In this document: in pieces, positions 23,765-34,581 of the stretch
How the letters are laid out: each line of letters begins with the position of its first letter
Numbering within the stretch: position 1 is the first letter of the stretch
NCBI GenBank assembly: GCA_946800325.1
Contig: OX326958.1
Coordinates: 11,356,001 to 11,420,000, forward strand
Direction: 5' to 3'
DNA from: Luzula sylvatica
Taxonomy: Eukaryota > Streptophyta > Magnoliopsida > Poales > Juncaceae
Length of the DNA stretch: 64,000 nucleotides
The notes under the pieces: model-generated
Seen by the model: the letters and a program-made list of their open reading frames with translations, nothing else
What the model was told of the DNA's origin: nothing
The model's database searches: none
Program-made: the position numbers and the translations under genes

Positions 23765-26318
23765 TTAAGAACGAGGAATAGCATTGGTCCGTTCAAGGCA
23801 GCTAATGAGACTTTTAATCCTTGCAATTACATGCTTCAACTCTGGTCTATCTTTCCCGCGTAGTTCTACACAATTAATGCCCAATCCAGCAACTATGTTT
23901 GCTTCCTTCAACGGCCATTTAGCGGATTCATCGATTAAATCTTCGAGCTTGCCGTTCTCCATGGAATTCTTTTCTTTGCCTACAAGACCAAATGTATCTT
24001 TTACACCGGTTAACAATTGCAACATTACCATGCCGAAAGAAAAAATGTCGCATTGTGTTCCTACAACACCTGAAAATATTTTTAAAAAATTGATTAATTC
24101 ATATTTTTTTTATTTTTAAGATTAATTAACTAATATACTTACACGTTTTTTGATACTCCGGATCAATATAGCCTTGCGTGCCGAGAACATCAGGCGTGGC
24201 TCCGCTACCAGAAACATGTAGGGGCAGATAAGTAGCAATGTCGAAGTCCGAAAGTTTCCCAATATAATTTGCATCCAATAGAATATTCTCCGGTTTTACA
24301 TCACGGTGCACAATTATACGAGGATTCGGCTCATGGAGATATGCCAAAGCGCTACCTGAATATAAAATAGATTGTGTTAATTTATTGGACTTTGTTGATT
24401 TTGCGCAAAATCTAAGCTAATTTTGTTGATTTCTTGCATATTTTTTAAAATCTTTACCCATTTTTTGCTGACTTTTATTGACAATCGTTGAACCCTAACC
24501 CTAACCTTAACCCTAATTAACAGTTTTAAATCTCTACTAATTTCTTTCTTATATTTACTGACCCTAACCCTAATGAACAGTGACTTTTATTGACAATCAT
24601 TGAACCCTAACCCTAATTAACAGTTTTAAATTTCTACTAATTTCTTTCTTATAGTTACTGACCCTAACCCTAATGAACAGTGACTTTTATTGACAATCAT
24701 TGAACCCTAACCCTAATTAACAGTTTTAAATATTTACTAATTTCTTGCTTATATTTACTGACCCTAACCCTAATTAACTGTTAATTGTTATGGTGTTATT
24801 TTTCAACTCTAATCGTACTCTCTCCCTCTCTTCATCTTACATTTGGGGTGGATTTAAGTCAAATTTAGTTGATTGGGGTAAATTTCAGTGAATTTGAGTC
24901 CAATTATAGTCAAATGAGTGTTAGTTATGCTCAATTTCAGTCGATTGAGTTCAATTCCATTCAATTTAGGTATAATTGGGGTCAATTTCAGTCGATTTAG
25001 GGATAATTTGGGTCAATTACAGTGAAATTAAGGTTAATTGGGATCAATTTCAGTCGATTGGGTTCAATTCCAGTCAATCTAGGTTTAATTGGGATCAAAT
25101 ACAGTGAAATTAGGGTTAATTTGAGTCATTTACAGTGAAATTAGGGTCAATCTCAGTCGATTGGGTTCAATTCAAGTCAATTTAGGTTTAAATTGGGGTC
25201 AATTGCAGTGAAATTTGGATTAATTTGGATCATTTACAGTGAAATTAGGGTAAATTTGGGTCAATATCAGTTGATTGGGTTCAATTTCAGTCAATTTAGG
25301 TTTAATTCGGGTCAATTACAATGAAATTAGGGTTAATTTGGGTCATTTAGAGTGAAACTAGGGTTAATTGGAGTCAATTTCAGTCAATTAGGTTCAATTC
25401 CAGTCAATTTAGGTTTAAATGGGGTTAGTCAATTTATAGTTAATTTGGGTTAATTTCAGTTCATTTCTGATAACTGGGTTTTATTTCAATTTTATGTTTA
25501 GATTATGGGCAAAGAAGTCTTTATGTTGTACAACTAAAATTTATAATAATAGTCTAATTAATAAAATTTTATAATGTGTAAACTATAAATTATTACTAAT
25601 TTAGCAAAAGATTCGGATTTGTTTACCTATCTCGATTACGATCCCACAACGGCGTTCCCAAGTCAGCAATGACCTTCTGTCTAATTCGTCATGGAACAAA
25701 GTATTACTTAAATTCCCATTCTCCATCAACTCATAAATTAAAACATTTTCCTCTTCACACACGCCGAAGAGACCCACGATTCGATGATAGTTGAGGTCAC
25801 TCAATATTTCCACCTTCAAAAAAAAATTTAGAATTAAACTAGTTTTAAATATTTAAAAAGAATTTCGAATATTATTACCTCTTTATTAAACTGGATACGC
25901 ATACTATCGTCTTTTCGGCTTGGAATCTTAATTGCAACGCTATGACCATTCAAAATGCCCCTGTAAACGGGACCGTACGCCCCATTCCCAATTTTTCTGT
26001 TAAAATTACTGGTTGCTTGTTGAATCTTTTCTTTCTTGTAACTTCCGATTCCTGCACGTGTCAAGTTAACCCTTTCAATTGTGTACTTCCCCGCGTCTAG
26101 TCTTTGAAATTTGATTAAAGAATCTTGGCTGAAAAAAAAAAAATTAACATTTCATAAAGTCATAAATAAAGAGTAGTAAAAAAATAGAACAAAAGAAATA
26201 CAAAAATCACATACTCGATATTGGGCGATTCGGTTAGATTCTCCCGAGTAAAATTGTCGCAATCGTCAGTGGTAATATGCCGAGCTTCCTCAAACTCCAA
26301 ATTTTTCTCACAATTCAT
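23765..26318 (-). CDS. Cytoplasmic protein kinase of the U-box-kinase type, kinase domain only
   Basis: Exons 26215-26318, 25879-26128, 25627-25813, 24143-24355 and 23765-24069 splice in frame to 352 residues. The kinase domain resembles plant PUB/RLCK-IX kinases but the U-box and USP domains are absent; a 34-residue first exon leads in. Seen: glycine loop GNGAYGPVY (82-90), VAIK lysine (102), HRDVKPEN (197-204), GYIDPEYQKT, DIFSFGMVMLQLLTG and CVELRGKDRPEL. The metal-binding DFG reads DFD (217-219), so catalysis may be impaired; fragment copy 2 keeps DFG. Intron 3 (24356-25626) is filled with tandem repeats. No transmembrane segment. It is the only complete member of a family with three fragments at 9-17 kb. 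The start codon is the first ATG in the frame; an upstream exon cannot be excluded. Confidence 0.8.
24470..24781. repeat. Three-unit tandem repeat with CCCTAACCCTAA blocks
   Basis: Units start at 24470, 24582 and 24682 (GACTTTTATTGACAATC...) and are about 100-112 bp long. Each contains one or two runs of ACCCTAACCCTAA. The corresponding intron in kinase copy 2 (about 12148-12270) has a single unit, so the array expanded in this gene or shrank in the other. The runs resemble telomere repeats but are too short and interrupted for an interstitial telomere. Confidence 0.75.
24840..25480. repeat. Degenerate minisatellite in intron 3 of the kinase gene
   Basis: Same GGGTCAATTTCAGTCGATT/GTGAAATTAGGGTTAATT array as at 12300-13440, without the hAT insertion. 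It provides the empty target site (25150-25157). Confidence 0.75.
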
Positions 26319-27024
26319 GATTTTGCTACAATTTACAATTTACAATATTCACATAAATCAATTTACAATTCTCCAAAATTTTCTCACAATTCTCCCGAGT
26401 AAAAATTTTCTCACAGAAATTACAATTTACATTAATTTCACAATATTCACATCAATTTCAATTTACAATTTACAATAACTCAAGAATGACAGAAATTACA
26501 GTAACATCAATTTACAATTTACAATTTACTTCAACATTTCGACAAACAATTTAACAACCATGACAGAATTCGATAAATGATGCACAGAAATTACAGTAAC
26601 TCATGACAGTAACTACAACTACAGTATTCAGAAATTACAGTAACATCACAGAAATTCACAGAAATTACAAAACCCTAGATCGAAGAAACTCACAGAAATT
26701 GGAAGAGAGCTGCACCAAATGTCCAAATCGTCGCCAAATCGCAGCCAAACCCTAACCCTAGATCGAAAATGAAATCGCCAGAATCGTCGCCAGAGAGAGA
26801 GAGAGAGAGAGAGAAGAGGGGCTCGGTTCGGGTCTCTGATACTTAATGAGCAGGTCTAGATGCGGGTATAGATGAGCGGGTCTGGATGCGGGTCTATGAT
26901 ACTTATTGAGGCACTGTAATTTTTATACGTTTATTATACATGCTTAAAACCTAACTTCACAGCAAGATGGACCACTAACTAATTAGGTCCAGGCCCATTT
27001 TAATTATTTTGTGTTATATACATA
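26319..27024 (-). promoter_or_regulatory. Upstream region of the kinase gene
   Basis: Contains a low-complexity stretch of ACAATTTACAATTT and CAGAAATTACAGTAAC units (26325-26700), AAACCCTAACCCTAGATCG (about 26748) and a (GA)n run (26793-26814). These would form the 5' UTR or proximal promoter on the minus strand. Sites for transcription start were not determined. Direct repeats of CGGGTCT...ATGCGGGT occur at 26850-26905. Confidence 0.4.
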
Positions 27025-27920
27025 CTAGCTTTATCCCCGCGCAATTGCGCAGGATGTTTTTTATATAATTATTTAAATATAATTAACGCCTGTGCGAATT
27101 AACGCACATGCGTTTGAACTAAATTAATCTAATCATGACATATTTGCAAATATCATGATGTCAATAGATGTATGAGGTTCACGAAATTAGTCTATCACGA
27201 ATATTATTTTCTAATATAATTTGTATAAATATCATTTGCTTAGGTGCTTCTAAATTCGATTAATATAATCAGGACATATTCACAAATTTTAATATGTATG
27301 TAAAATAGGAAACAAAGACCAAATGTAAAATAAGAAAAAATGTAAAAAAAACCGAAATGTAAATAAAAAGGACCAAAATATAAATTAAAACTAAAAAGGA
27401 CCAACATATAAATAAAAAGGACCGAAAGGACTGAAATGTAAATAAAAAGGACCAAAATGTTAATAAAAAGGACCAAAATATAAACTTAAATTAAAAAGGA
27501 CCAAAATATAAATAAAAAGGACCAAAATATAAATTCAAAAATGTAAAAAAAGACCGAAATATAAATAAAATAGGATCAAAATATAAATAAAAAGGACCAA
27601 AATATAATTTTCTAAACTAAAAAGGACCAAAATGTAAATAAAAAGGACCAAAATGTAAATTTTTAAACTAAAAAGGACCAAAATGTAAATTTAAAAATAT
27701 TTTTTTTACAAAAAAGTTCCTGATGACGTGGCCTCATGTATGAGCTCCATTTCTTCCAACTTTATACATAAGTATATAAAAAGGACCAAAATGTAATTTT
27801 TTAAACTAAAAAGGACCAAAATGTAAATTTAAAATTTTTTTTTTACAAAAAAGTCCCTGATGACGTGGCCTCATGTATGAGCTCCATTTCTTCCAACTGT
27901 ATACATAAGTATATAATATG
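27025..27920 (-). mobile_element. Helitron-like 3' end with GGACCAAAATGTAAAT tandem array
   Basis: On the minus strand a hairpin CCTGCGCAATTGCGCGGG (about 27034-27053) is followed after a few bases by CTAG (27028-27025) and then T (27024), the layout of a Helitron 3' terminus inserted between A and T. Upstream in the element (27300-27700) are ~20 copies of a 15-25 bp unit TAAAAAGGACCAAAATGTAAA, then a 137-bp duplication (about 27640-27776 and 27780-27917, each with GATGACGTGGCCTCATGTAT). The 5' TC end was not found, and no Rep/helicase gene is present. Confidence 0.5.
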
Positions 27921-28325
27921 GGCCGAATGTGATAAAAAAAATTAATAAAATGTGATCAAATTATACTGATGAAAATTGATTTATTTTTTAATTCTTATCT
28001 GATATAAATGTTAATTAGTTTGGTGGAAGTCTATGAGAACAAATCTTTTCTGGTGAAATAGTCATTGATAAGAAAAGCTTATATGACTATTTCCTTTGCA
28101 TTCAACCAACTCGAAACTTAAGAATCCAGGTAAACTATATATATATATAGAGAGAGAGAAATGCTAACTAGAATTCACAAAAAAATCTCTACGATATCCT
28201 CTACCGTGCTGTCTCTCTCGCGCTCTCACTCATGGCGGCGATTTCTCTCTCATGTTTTTCATCCTCCGATTTTGAAGACTGGAATCGGAGCTTCTCATCC
28301 TGTTGGATCTATCAGTTTTTTTTAG

Positions 28326-28940
28326 GATTTGAGAAAAATGCTCAATGAAGGAAAGGATTTAGGCGTACCGGATGGAGTTCTGATAAATGGCAAGGGACCT
28401 TATCGATATAATGCTACACTGGTATCAGATAATATTGAACACGAGACATTAAATGTCGAGCCAGGTTCGATATATGAACATATTCATATACTCAAATCCC
28501 CTATTTGTTAACATTCATTTAATTTAATTCACAGGAAAAACATACAGATTCAGAGTGCACAACGTTGGAACCTCAACAAGTTTAATTTCAGAATTCAAAA
28601 CCACAACTTACTTCTAGTAGAAACAGAGGGGACATACACAGTCCAACAAAACTACACCAACATGGGCATCCACGTGGGCCAATCATATTCTTTCTTGGTC
28701 ACCATGGACCATAACGCAAGCACCGATTACTACATCGTCGCCAGTGCCCGATTCGCGAACGAATCGGCCGAACCAGCTTGGTCCAAAGTAATCGGAGTTG
28801 GAATTTTACACTATACGAATTCTACAGGAAATGCACCGGGCCCACTTCCTCATACGAATTTTACACTATACGAATTCTACAGCTTGGTCCAAAGTAATCG
28901 GAGTTGGAATTTTATACTATACGAATTATGGTTAGTTTCT
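28326..28940 (+). pseudogene. SKU5-similar (multicopper-oxidase-like) gene fragment
   Basis: Two exons of an SKS/SKU5-type cupredoxin protein: 28326-28464 (LRKMLNEGKDLGVPDGVLIN, YRYNATLVSDN) and 28535 to about 28800 (GKTYRFRVHNVGTSTSL, then in a shifted frame YTVQQNYTNMGIHVGQSYSF and ASTDYYIVASARF). One base is missing in AGTTTAATTTCAG (near 28584; AGTTTAAATTTC expected), which shifts the frame. From 28800 the end is a local duplication of TTTTACACTATACGAATTCT. Only part of the protein is present. It lies inside the TIR-bounded element. Confidence 0.85.
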
Positions 28941-29362
28941 TCTTTGATTTCCTAGTTCCTTATATTTGGTCTTTTATTAGAAGTTGAATTCACAATTAAT
29001 TAGAGCCAAGGATTATTTTTGTGCTTTTTAGCTCAAAATCAAGTTCTATGAATAAAATCTAGAGTTTCTTAGAAGATTAACATGCTTCCGTGATCGATTG
29101 AGACAAGTTTAGGTGAAATAAGGGCTGAATTGCATTCAATTGACGTTTTTAAAAAAATTAAGGGTTAATTGATGCAAATTGTGATTAAATTTGTGTTGAA
29201 TTTCGTTGTAGAAACTCAATTAGGACCAAAAGCTTCGGTCTGAGTGAAAATATATACCTTGTGAATTAAACCACATTTCGTTGTAGAAACTCAATTAGGG
29301 TTAATTGATGCAAATTGTGATTAAACCACATTTTATTTATTATGTTGAGTGAAAATATATAC

Positions 29363-30031
29363 CTTGTGAATTATCAGCTTTCTTTATGAGAGATTCGTAG
29401 TCTGAGGCTAAAAGCTTCGGTCTTTTTCTTTTTCCTTTAGGGCCAAAAGCATGCGCAAATGGCTCTGTGTCGAGAATATGTGCCTTTGCGTCCTGTTTTG
29501 ATATTTCAAGAAATTAGAATCAAAATTTACCGAATTAAAATTTTAATTTGTACCTTTTGGTGATCATTTAGAAGGGAAGAGGTAATTTTCGATCTTTGAG
29601 AATGACTGTATACTGATTGGAAATGTGCTTCGTGACTTCCTCTCTGAAGAACTCGAGCTCCTTTTGATCTACAACTCTTGTATTCCCTGTTTTTGTTCAC
29701 TTCAAATTATTTCAACTTCTATTGCATTAGATCTTGATTCGAAATGTCATTGAGAGAGAGAGAGAGAGAGAGACGAACCGAACCAGCGACGATCAGGCTC
29801 GACACGAGTGTTAGGAAGCTCATTGGACTGTAGTTCGTGCTTCAATATCTTCCCTTTGCTATTCCTAATATGCCTCTGTTTGTACATCTTTAACCGCCGC
29901 ACAGTCGCTTGGGACCGCTGGCCACTATTCTTACTCGCCCCCTTTCCATTGCTTCGGTTGACGTCCAACAAATGCTTCGGCTTGCCTGACACGTTCACGC
30001 TCCTCTCCTTCTTATTCGCCGGCTTCACCAT
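29363..30031 (-). pseudogene. Nucleolar GTPase NUG2/NOG2 5' gene fragment
   Basis: Three exons match the N-terminal part of NUG2, a nucleolar GTPase of 60S subunit assembly: exon 1 ending about 29790 (ATG at 30031; NVSGKPKHLLDVNR, ATVRRLKMYK, LPNTRVEPDRRWFG), exon 2 29554-29686 (NTRVVDQKELEFFREEV, VILKDRKLPL) and exon 3 29363-29492 (ILDTEPFAHAFGPKGKRKRP, LLASDYESLIKK). Exon 2 has a frameshift near its end (stop just after LPLPF). The GTPase domain is missing. The copied piece includes the promoter side, with a telo-box (AAAACCCTAATTCC on the minus strand, about 30128-30141). A (GA)n tract (29753-29772) lies just inside intron 1. Confidence 0.88.
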
Positions 30032-30323
30032 TGCTTTCCTCTCAGTTATGCTTCGAGGAAATGAACCGGAGAAGAAGGACTAGTCACGTGTGATCTATGG
30101 AGGCCGGCGGCGAAGCGGCGGCGAAGTAGGAATTAGGGTTTTGAGTAGTTCAGAAAAGAGAAGGATCGGTGTCGCAAGTCGAACCCCGCCGGAAACAGAA
30201 CTGTATCGCCCGAAGAAGAGTGGAGATTGGAGCGCGAGAAGCTAATGAATTTGGATAATTACGAAAATACTCCTCCGTCTCGTGAATTCTTTTTTTGGAT
30301 TCGATTTGTGAATTCTCATTAGC

Positions 30324-30348
<25 letters not shown>

Positions 30349-30354
<6 letters not shown>

Positions 30355-33300
30355 GGATGATCTGCAGCCCTTTTTAAATTTTGAAGCTGGTAGGAAACGT
30401 CATTTTACTTTCGGTGAAGGCTCTAGAATTCAGGTAAAATTACAAAAATGCCCCTGATATCTCTGAATTGTATTAATAAGAAAAATATTTAATTCATGTT
30501 TCAGAAATTTGGAATTCAGCACATATTTGATCTCCCCATTCACCCTACACTAAGTTACAATTTTATTTTTTATAGAATGAGGGTGTTTTGTAAAATTAAA
30601 TAATAAAGGACTGAAGTGAAAAAATGTAATATTCGACACCTGACAGCATTTGGCGATAGCGGAACCTCAGAAATGGCACGGAACCCACAATGTAACGTGG
30701 ACAAAACATTTCAGGACATCGGTGTTTGCATCGTTCAGCAATACGTCGCTAAAATACGCCAACAAGGTATTTTATATTAACAAATTTTGAGGACCTTTCC
30801 GTAAATAAAATTATCTGGTGGGTTGTTTTTGTAACAGTGTCTACTGCAGTTTCGTATGATATATCGATGAAGGCGATTAGTGTAAAAGTACCGGACTCGG
30901 ATGAAGAATTCTTCTCGCACCACGCAAATGTGAGGCGAAACGACCGATCTGCCCAAAGCGTGGTTAAATTTAATTTTATACTTTTCTAGGATCGTATTTA
31001 CAAACTAATAATGTGCGATGGAATCGTAAGAAATGTGTAGATTCTTTTGGCAGAAATACATATTTTTCAATTTCCTTTCTGATGATTAAATATGTTAGTT
31101 AATATAAGTATTTAAGTTAACACATGCAACCTTGAATAATGTTCTAAATGTGTGCTGCTTTTGAACTATCTGGCTTATATCGCAACTCATTGTAGTCCAT
31201 CAAACAAATATTGACACATATCACATAAATTAAAATTAGATAAGCCAGAAAAACTTCTTCGCCACGAACCCGCGAACATTGCGCTTAGATTTGGAAGGAT
31301 AAATTTGATATTTAAAATTTCGAAATGACAACTTGAATATTTTGAATTTTAATAGAAATATACATGAAATTCTCCATATTTAAATAATTAAATAATAATA
31401 TTAATAAACATATTCATGTCCCTCCAGTCCATTTTGGAACACCACCACACTAACTAGTACAAACAAGGCACAAACCACACCTTAACGAGACAATCAGTTC
31501 GGTAAGGTAATATTTGTGTATTGTTGTTTTTCAAGTCATAGCGCACAAGATCACCATACAAATATTCATTCGGATTCCTTTCTAGGAAGTAGATGCAATT
31601 TCCTGTAAATCCATCATAATCATTGGCATTAAAACACAAGCAATGAGAATCACATAGGAAAAGCATGTTGTCCCCAATATCTAGTGTCTTCACCCAACGT
31701 GGTTCTGCACCACCCTCCTCGAACCGGTATATAACAAATTTGCATTCCGCGGAACTTGGTTGACGCGCTAGCCCAAGCATATCACCACACACCTCAACTA
31801 AGCAGTTAAAATAGTGTATTGTGGGCTCTCGAATAGATAATACTCGCTCTCCATTTTCGACATTAAAAACCTTGGTGATCTTATCATAAGAACAAAACAA
31901 TCTTCCTTTATGATATGCAACACTTGCCTCCCTATGCATCTCAACAATCTTAACCATCTTCGTAACCACTTTACAATCAGATTGTATCGATATCAGACAA
32001 ATACATGTTATTCCATCTCGATGAACCCCACGCATTATCACTATGTCACCATCTTCTGTTGGATTACGACCTACGAAGATAGGGCGCTCGTCAATATCAA
32101 CCTCATAATGTGGTATACCGGGGATGTCAAATTGGGTTCCGCTCAACGGATTGAGGAATGATGCAGTCCAAGTATGATAGTTGACAATGATGAGATATCG
32201 TTTTGATTGCGCCAATATATTCAAGTGTCTTGCTTCGGGGATACTGAGAGAGTAAGTTCTATTGGATTGAAGGCAAAAGTACTCGTAATTAGTTAACGGT
32301 TCGCCAACTTCCATGGTGTGATCATACGTGAGAAGCCATGGAAGTTGCAAGGGATGATCACAAAGATGAATAGTTAAGCGCCAATTCTTGCAGACACAAC
32401 GAAAACGAATAAAGTTACCAATGTGGCCCAACTTCTTCGAGACGAGGCGTAGAAGGTCAGTATTTAGTTGTGCCCAATCCATATATTTTTTTGTAAATAG
32501 TAACTAGACAAAATGACAGCCAAATAAATAATTAAATGTTTTATTCGTCCATTACTTAGTTTTCTAATTTGTTGTTTGTTATTTTTAACGTTACACACAA
32601 AATTAGCTTACAAAAATAAAATATGTGCTTAATAATATGTTGTTATGGGTATCTTCTTCTATATTATAAATCATAAAGATATGTAAGTTCTTATTTATTA
32701 ATTTTTCTAATGATAAAAGCCGTTGTATTTATATATATTTTTATTGTAAAAAAATCGAATATGAAGTTGAAATATATTAAAACAATTACCTGAATCAGTT
32801 GGCGGAAGGTCTTAAATTTGAAGGCAGAAGATATATTAGTCGATGTCCGAATATTAGGCGTAACCCGTAAATAGCGACTGTCCGTCTATTTTTTCACCGT
32901 CTTTTTTTCACCCCTTCACTTGCTCACTAGTCCGCACTCGGATAGAACCTCTTGCTCGAGAGAGTTGAAGCAATTTTCGATTCGCGTGATTTGATTTAAA
33001 ATGACATTCCGAAGTGTATTATGCACTTCGGAGTGCACTAGCAACCCTTTGAAACTACATAAAATCATAACATTACCATGAAAATATGAAAAATGAATTA
33101 TGAGTTTCGTAAATGTGTAAATATGTAAATGTCATCGAAAATGCAATAGATGATACAAAGTACAATGGACATTGGGTGTCTTGATGAATACCTCACACGA
33201 AACCCTTAAAAGTAGCCATAGAAGGACCCAAGCTTAAACTATCGAAAAATGAATGAGAACAATAGATTTGTAAATTTATATTTATATTTTGATTTTTGAC

Positions 33301-33429
33301 AAAATTACAAAATATGTGCATCACTATATAGGCTTCTATTGTTAGTTGTTACCAAATTCGAGTAAGAACACACTACAAAGATTATCTATAGAAACTTGGT
33401 TTGGTTCAAGTGTATATTGACATCTCGAA
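30349..33429. repeat. Segmental duplication, copy 2
   Basis: Direct duplicate of 21860-23729. Starts at TTGGATGATCTGCAGCCC right at the end of the TIR-bounded element and runs through the exon-like blocks of repeat R, the F-box gene and its upstream DNA to GTATATTGACATCTCGAA. Compared with copy 1 it has about 1.2 kb extra (about 32065-33280), i.e. copy 1 suffered the deletion. Similarity is high throughout by eye. Confidence 0.88.
31454..32482 (-). CDS. F-box protein with DUF295 (KIB-type) domain
   Basis: Single-exon gene of 342 residues. The N-terminus (about 1-45; WAQLNTDLLRLVSKKL, then FIRFRCVCKNWR) is an F-box, which binds SKP1 in an SCF ubiquitin ligase. The remainder is the DUF295 beta-propeller-like domain with the usual DGDIVIMRG, VFNVENGERVLSI, HCLCFNANDYDGFTGNCIYF and DLVRYDLKNNNTQILPY blocks. 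The substrate is unknown. This family is large and fast-evolving in eudicots. No stop or frameshift; a truncated paralogue lies at 22962-23575. The ATG at 32482 is the first in frame and begins at the F-box. Confidence 0.9.
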   Translation of the reverse strand: MDWAQLNTDLLRLVSKKLGHIGNFIRFRCVCKNWRLTIHLCDHPLQLPWLLTYDHTMEVGEPLTNYEYFCLQSNRTYSLSIPEARHLNILAQSKRYLIIVNYHTWTASFLNPLSGTQFDIPGIPHYEVDIDERPIFVGRNPTEDGDIVIMRGVHRDGITCICLISIQSDCKVVTKMVKIVEMHREASVAYHKGRLFCSYDKITKVFNVENGERVLSIREPTIHYFNCLVEVCGDMLGLARQPSSAECKFVIYRFEEGGAEPRWVKTLDIGDNMLFLCDSHCLCFNANDYDGFTGNCIYFLERNPNEYLYGDLVRYDLKNNNTQILPYRTDCLVKVWFVPCLY

Positions 33430-33479
33430 ACTTAAACGATAGTTAGATATAGATGGGTGATGGCATAACCATTTAAATT
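32483..33479. other. Upstream region of the F-box gene, no other gene
   Basis: AT-rich. CCGTCTATTTTTTCACCGTC (32881) and the short palindrome CCGAAGTGTATTATGCACTTCGG (33009) stand out. The part 33270-33429 also survives in the deleted duplicate at 23575-23729. Confidence 0.5.
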
Positions 33480-33620
33480 TTCTATATACACTTGAACCAA
33501 ACCAAACTAAACCAAACCAAGTTTAAATTTTCAAACCAAACCAAACCAAACCAAACCAAGTTTAAATTTTCTATATACACTTGAACCAAACCAAACCAAA
33601 CCAAACCAAGTAAAATTTTC
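33480..33620. repeat. CCAAA pentamer array
   Basis: Three blocks of tandem CCAAA/ACCAA pentamers separated by GTTTAAATTTTCTATATACACTTGA-type units, i.e. a higher-order duplication of about 60-70 bp. Confidence 0.85.
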
Positions 33621-33624
33621 TATC

Positions 33625-33870
33625 TGTAGGGTGAATGGGGAGGAGATCAAATAGGTGCGGAATTCCAAATTTCTGAAACATGAATTAAACATTTGTCTTA
33701 TTAGTACAATTCAGAAATATCAGGGGCACTTTTGTAATTTTACCTGAATTCCAGAGCCTTCACCGAAAGTAAAATGACGTTTCCTACCAGCTTCAAAATT
33801 CAAAAAGGGCTTCAGATCATCCAACATAACACTCATTGTTTGTACATATAATTTTAAAAATGAAGCATGT
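33625..33870 (-). repeat. Repeat family R, copy 3 (left part, split by LINE)
   Basis: Inverted copy of 21825-22080 containing the LDDLKPFLNFEAG exon-like block. It is cut at 33870 by the LINE and continues at 38274-38520. The uninterrupted order is seen at 44083-44830. Confidence 0.85.
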
Positions 33871-34581
33871 AAGGAGACAAACAGACATGAAAGAAGCTCA
33901 TGTAATTGTGAAAGTGAAGGAGGAGAGGTTAATACCTAGGGTAATTTGGTACCATGATGAGGAATTCGAATCCTTTGCCCAAATCCACATTGTGCCTAAC
34001 CCTGAAAATAAAATATGGGTCAAAAAGAAAGAAAAAGAAAAACAAGAATGGAGAATAGTCGCAATAGGAGAAACAATAATCAGTGTAAAGAGATAACTGT
34101 TTACATACCAGAAAGAAAGGAGAGGGTCCCACTACAAGGAAATAATGAGGGTAAGGGATTTTCCCCTGCAGAAGAGGCCAGTGCCAGTAGTAACATTCCC
34201 AGTCAAGCCTGTAATCAGGAGATATTGAGAATTGAATATCATGACCCAGAAATGAGGTTAATTGAAGAATCAGAAGAGCTTATTGATTCGATGCCAATTG
34301 ATCAGGAGTCCTTGAGTGAATCTCAGTGCAGGGAAGAAAGTATCAATAAGGAAACAAGAAGGAGTAAGAGATTATTGGAAAAACAATCAGACTCTTTCAT
34401 CTCTGTAACTGATAAGGCTCAATTGGTGCAATATCAAGAAATCACACATGGATTTGCAAAGAAAAACAAAAAAAAAGAGAAAAGGAGAAGAAAGGCTCAG
34501 AGTTTTTGTCATCATTGCCTGCCAAGTTATACATTAAAGAGGAGGATGTATACAAGAAATTATTTTTATCAAGAACATTGA
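33871..34581 (+). pseudogene. LINE ORF1 C-terminal remnant
   Basis: Two overlapping frames of charged, low-complexity protein with NKETRRSKRLLEKQSDSFIS followed by TDKAQLV, resembling the end of plant LINE ORF1. The usual N-terminal domain and CCHC knuckle of ORF1 are missing, which fits 5' truncation. The lysine/arginine-rich end (34440-34500) runs into ORF2 without the start of the endonuclease. Confidence 0.6.

Larger units (their letters stand above)
28135..30352. mobile_element. TIR-bounded element carrying two captured gene fragments (Pack-type)
   Basis: Left end: a TATATATA run then AGAGAGAGAAATGCTAACTA and GAATTCACAAA (to 28180). The right end in reverse complement (30305-30350) reads a TATATATA run, CACAGGTGTGCTAATGA and GAATTCACAAA; 18 of 21 inner positions match. 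Between lie an SKS oxidase fragment on + and a NUG2 fragment on -, unrelated genes in opposite orientation, the signature of a Pack-MULE or similar gene-capturing element. Target duplication is unreadable because both ends are in TA repeats. A Helitron origin is less likely given the inverted ends. Confidence 0.6.

Noticed and set aside
24480..24790. Interstitial telomere
   Set aside because: Runs of CCCTAA are only two or three units long and part of a 100-bp intron repeat also present in the kinase pseudogene.
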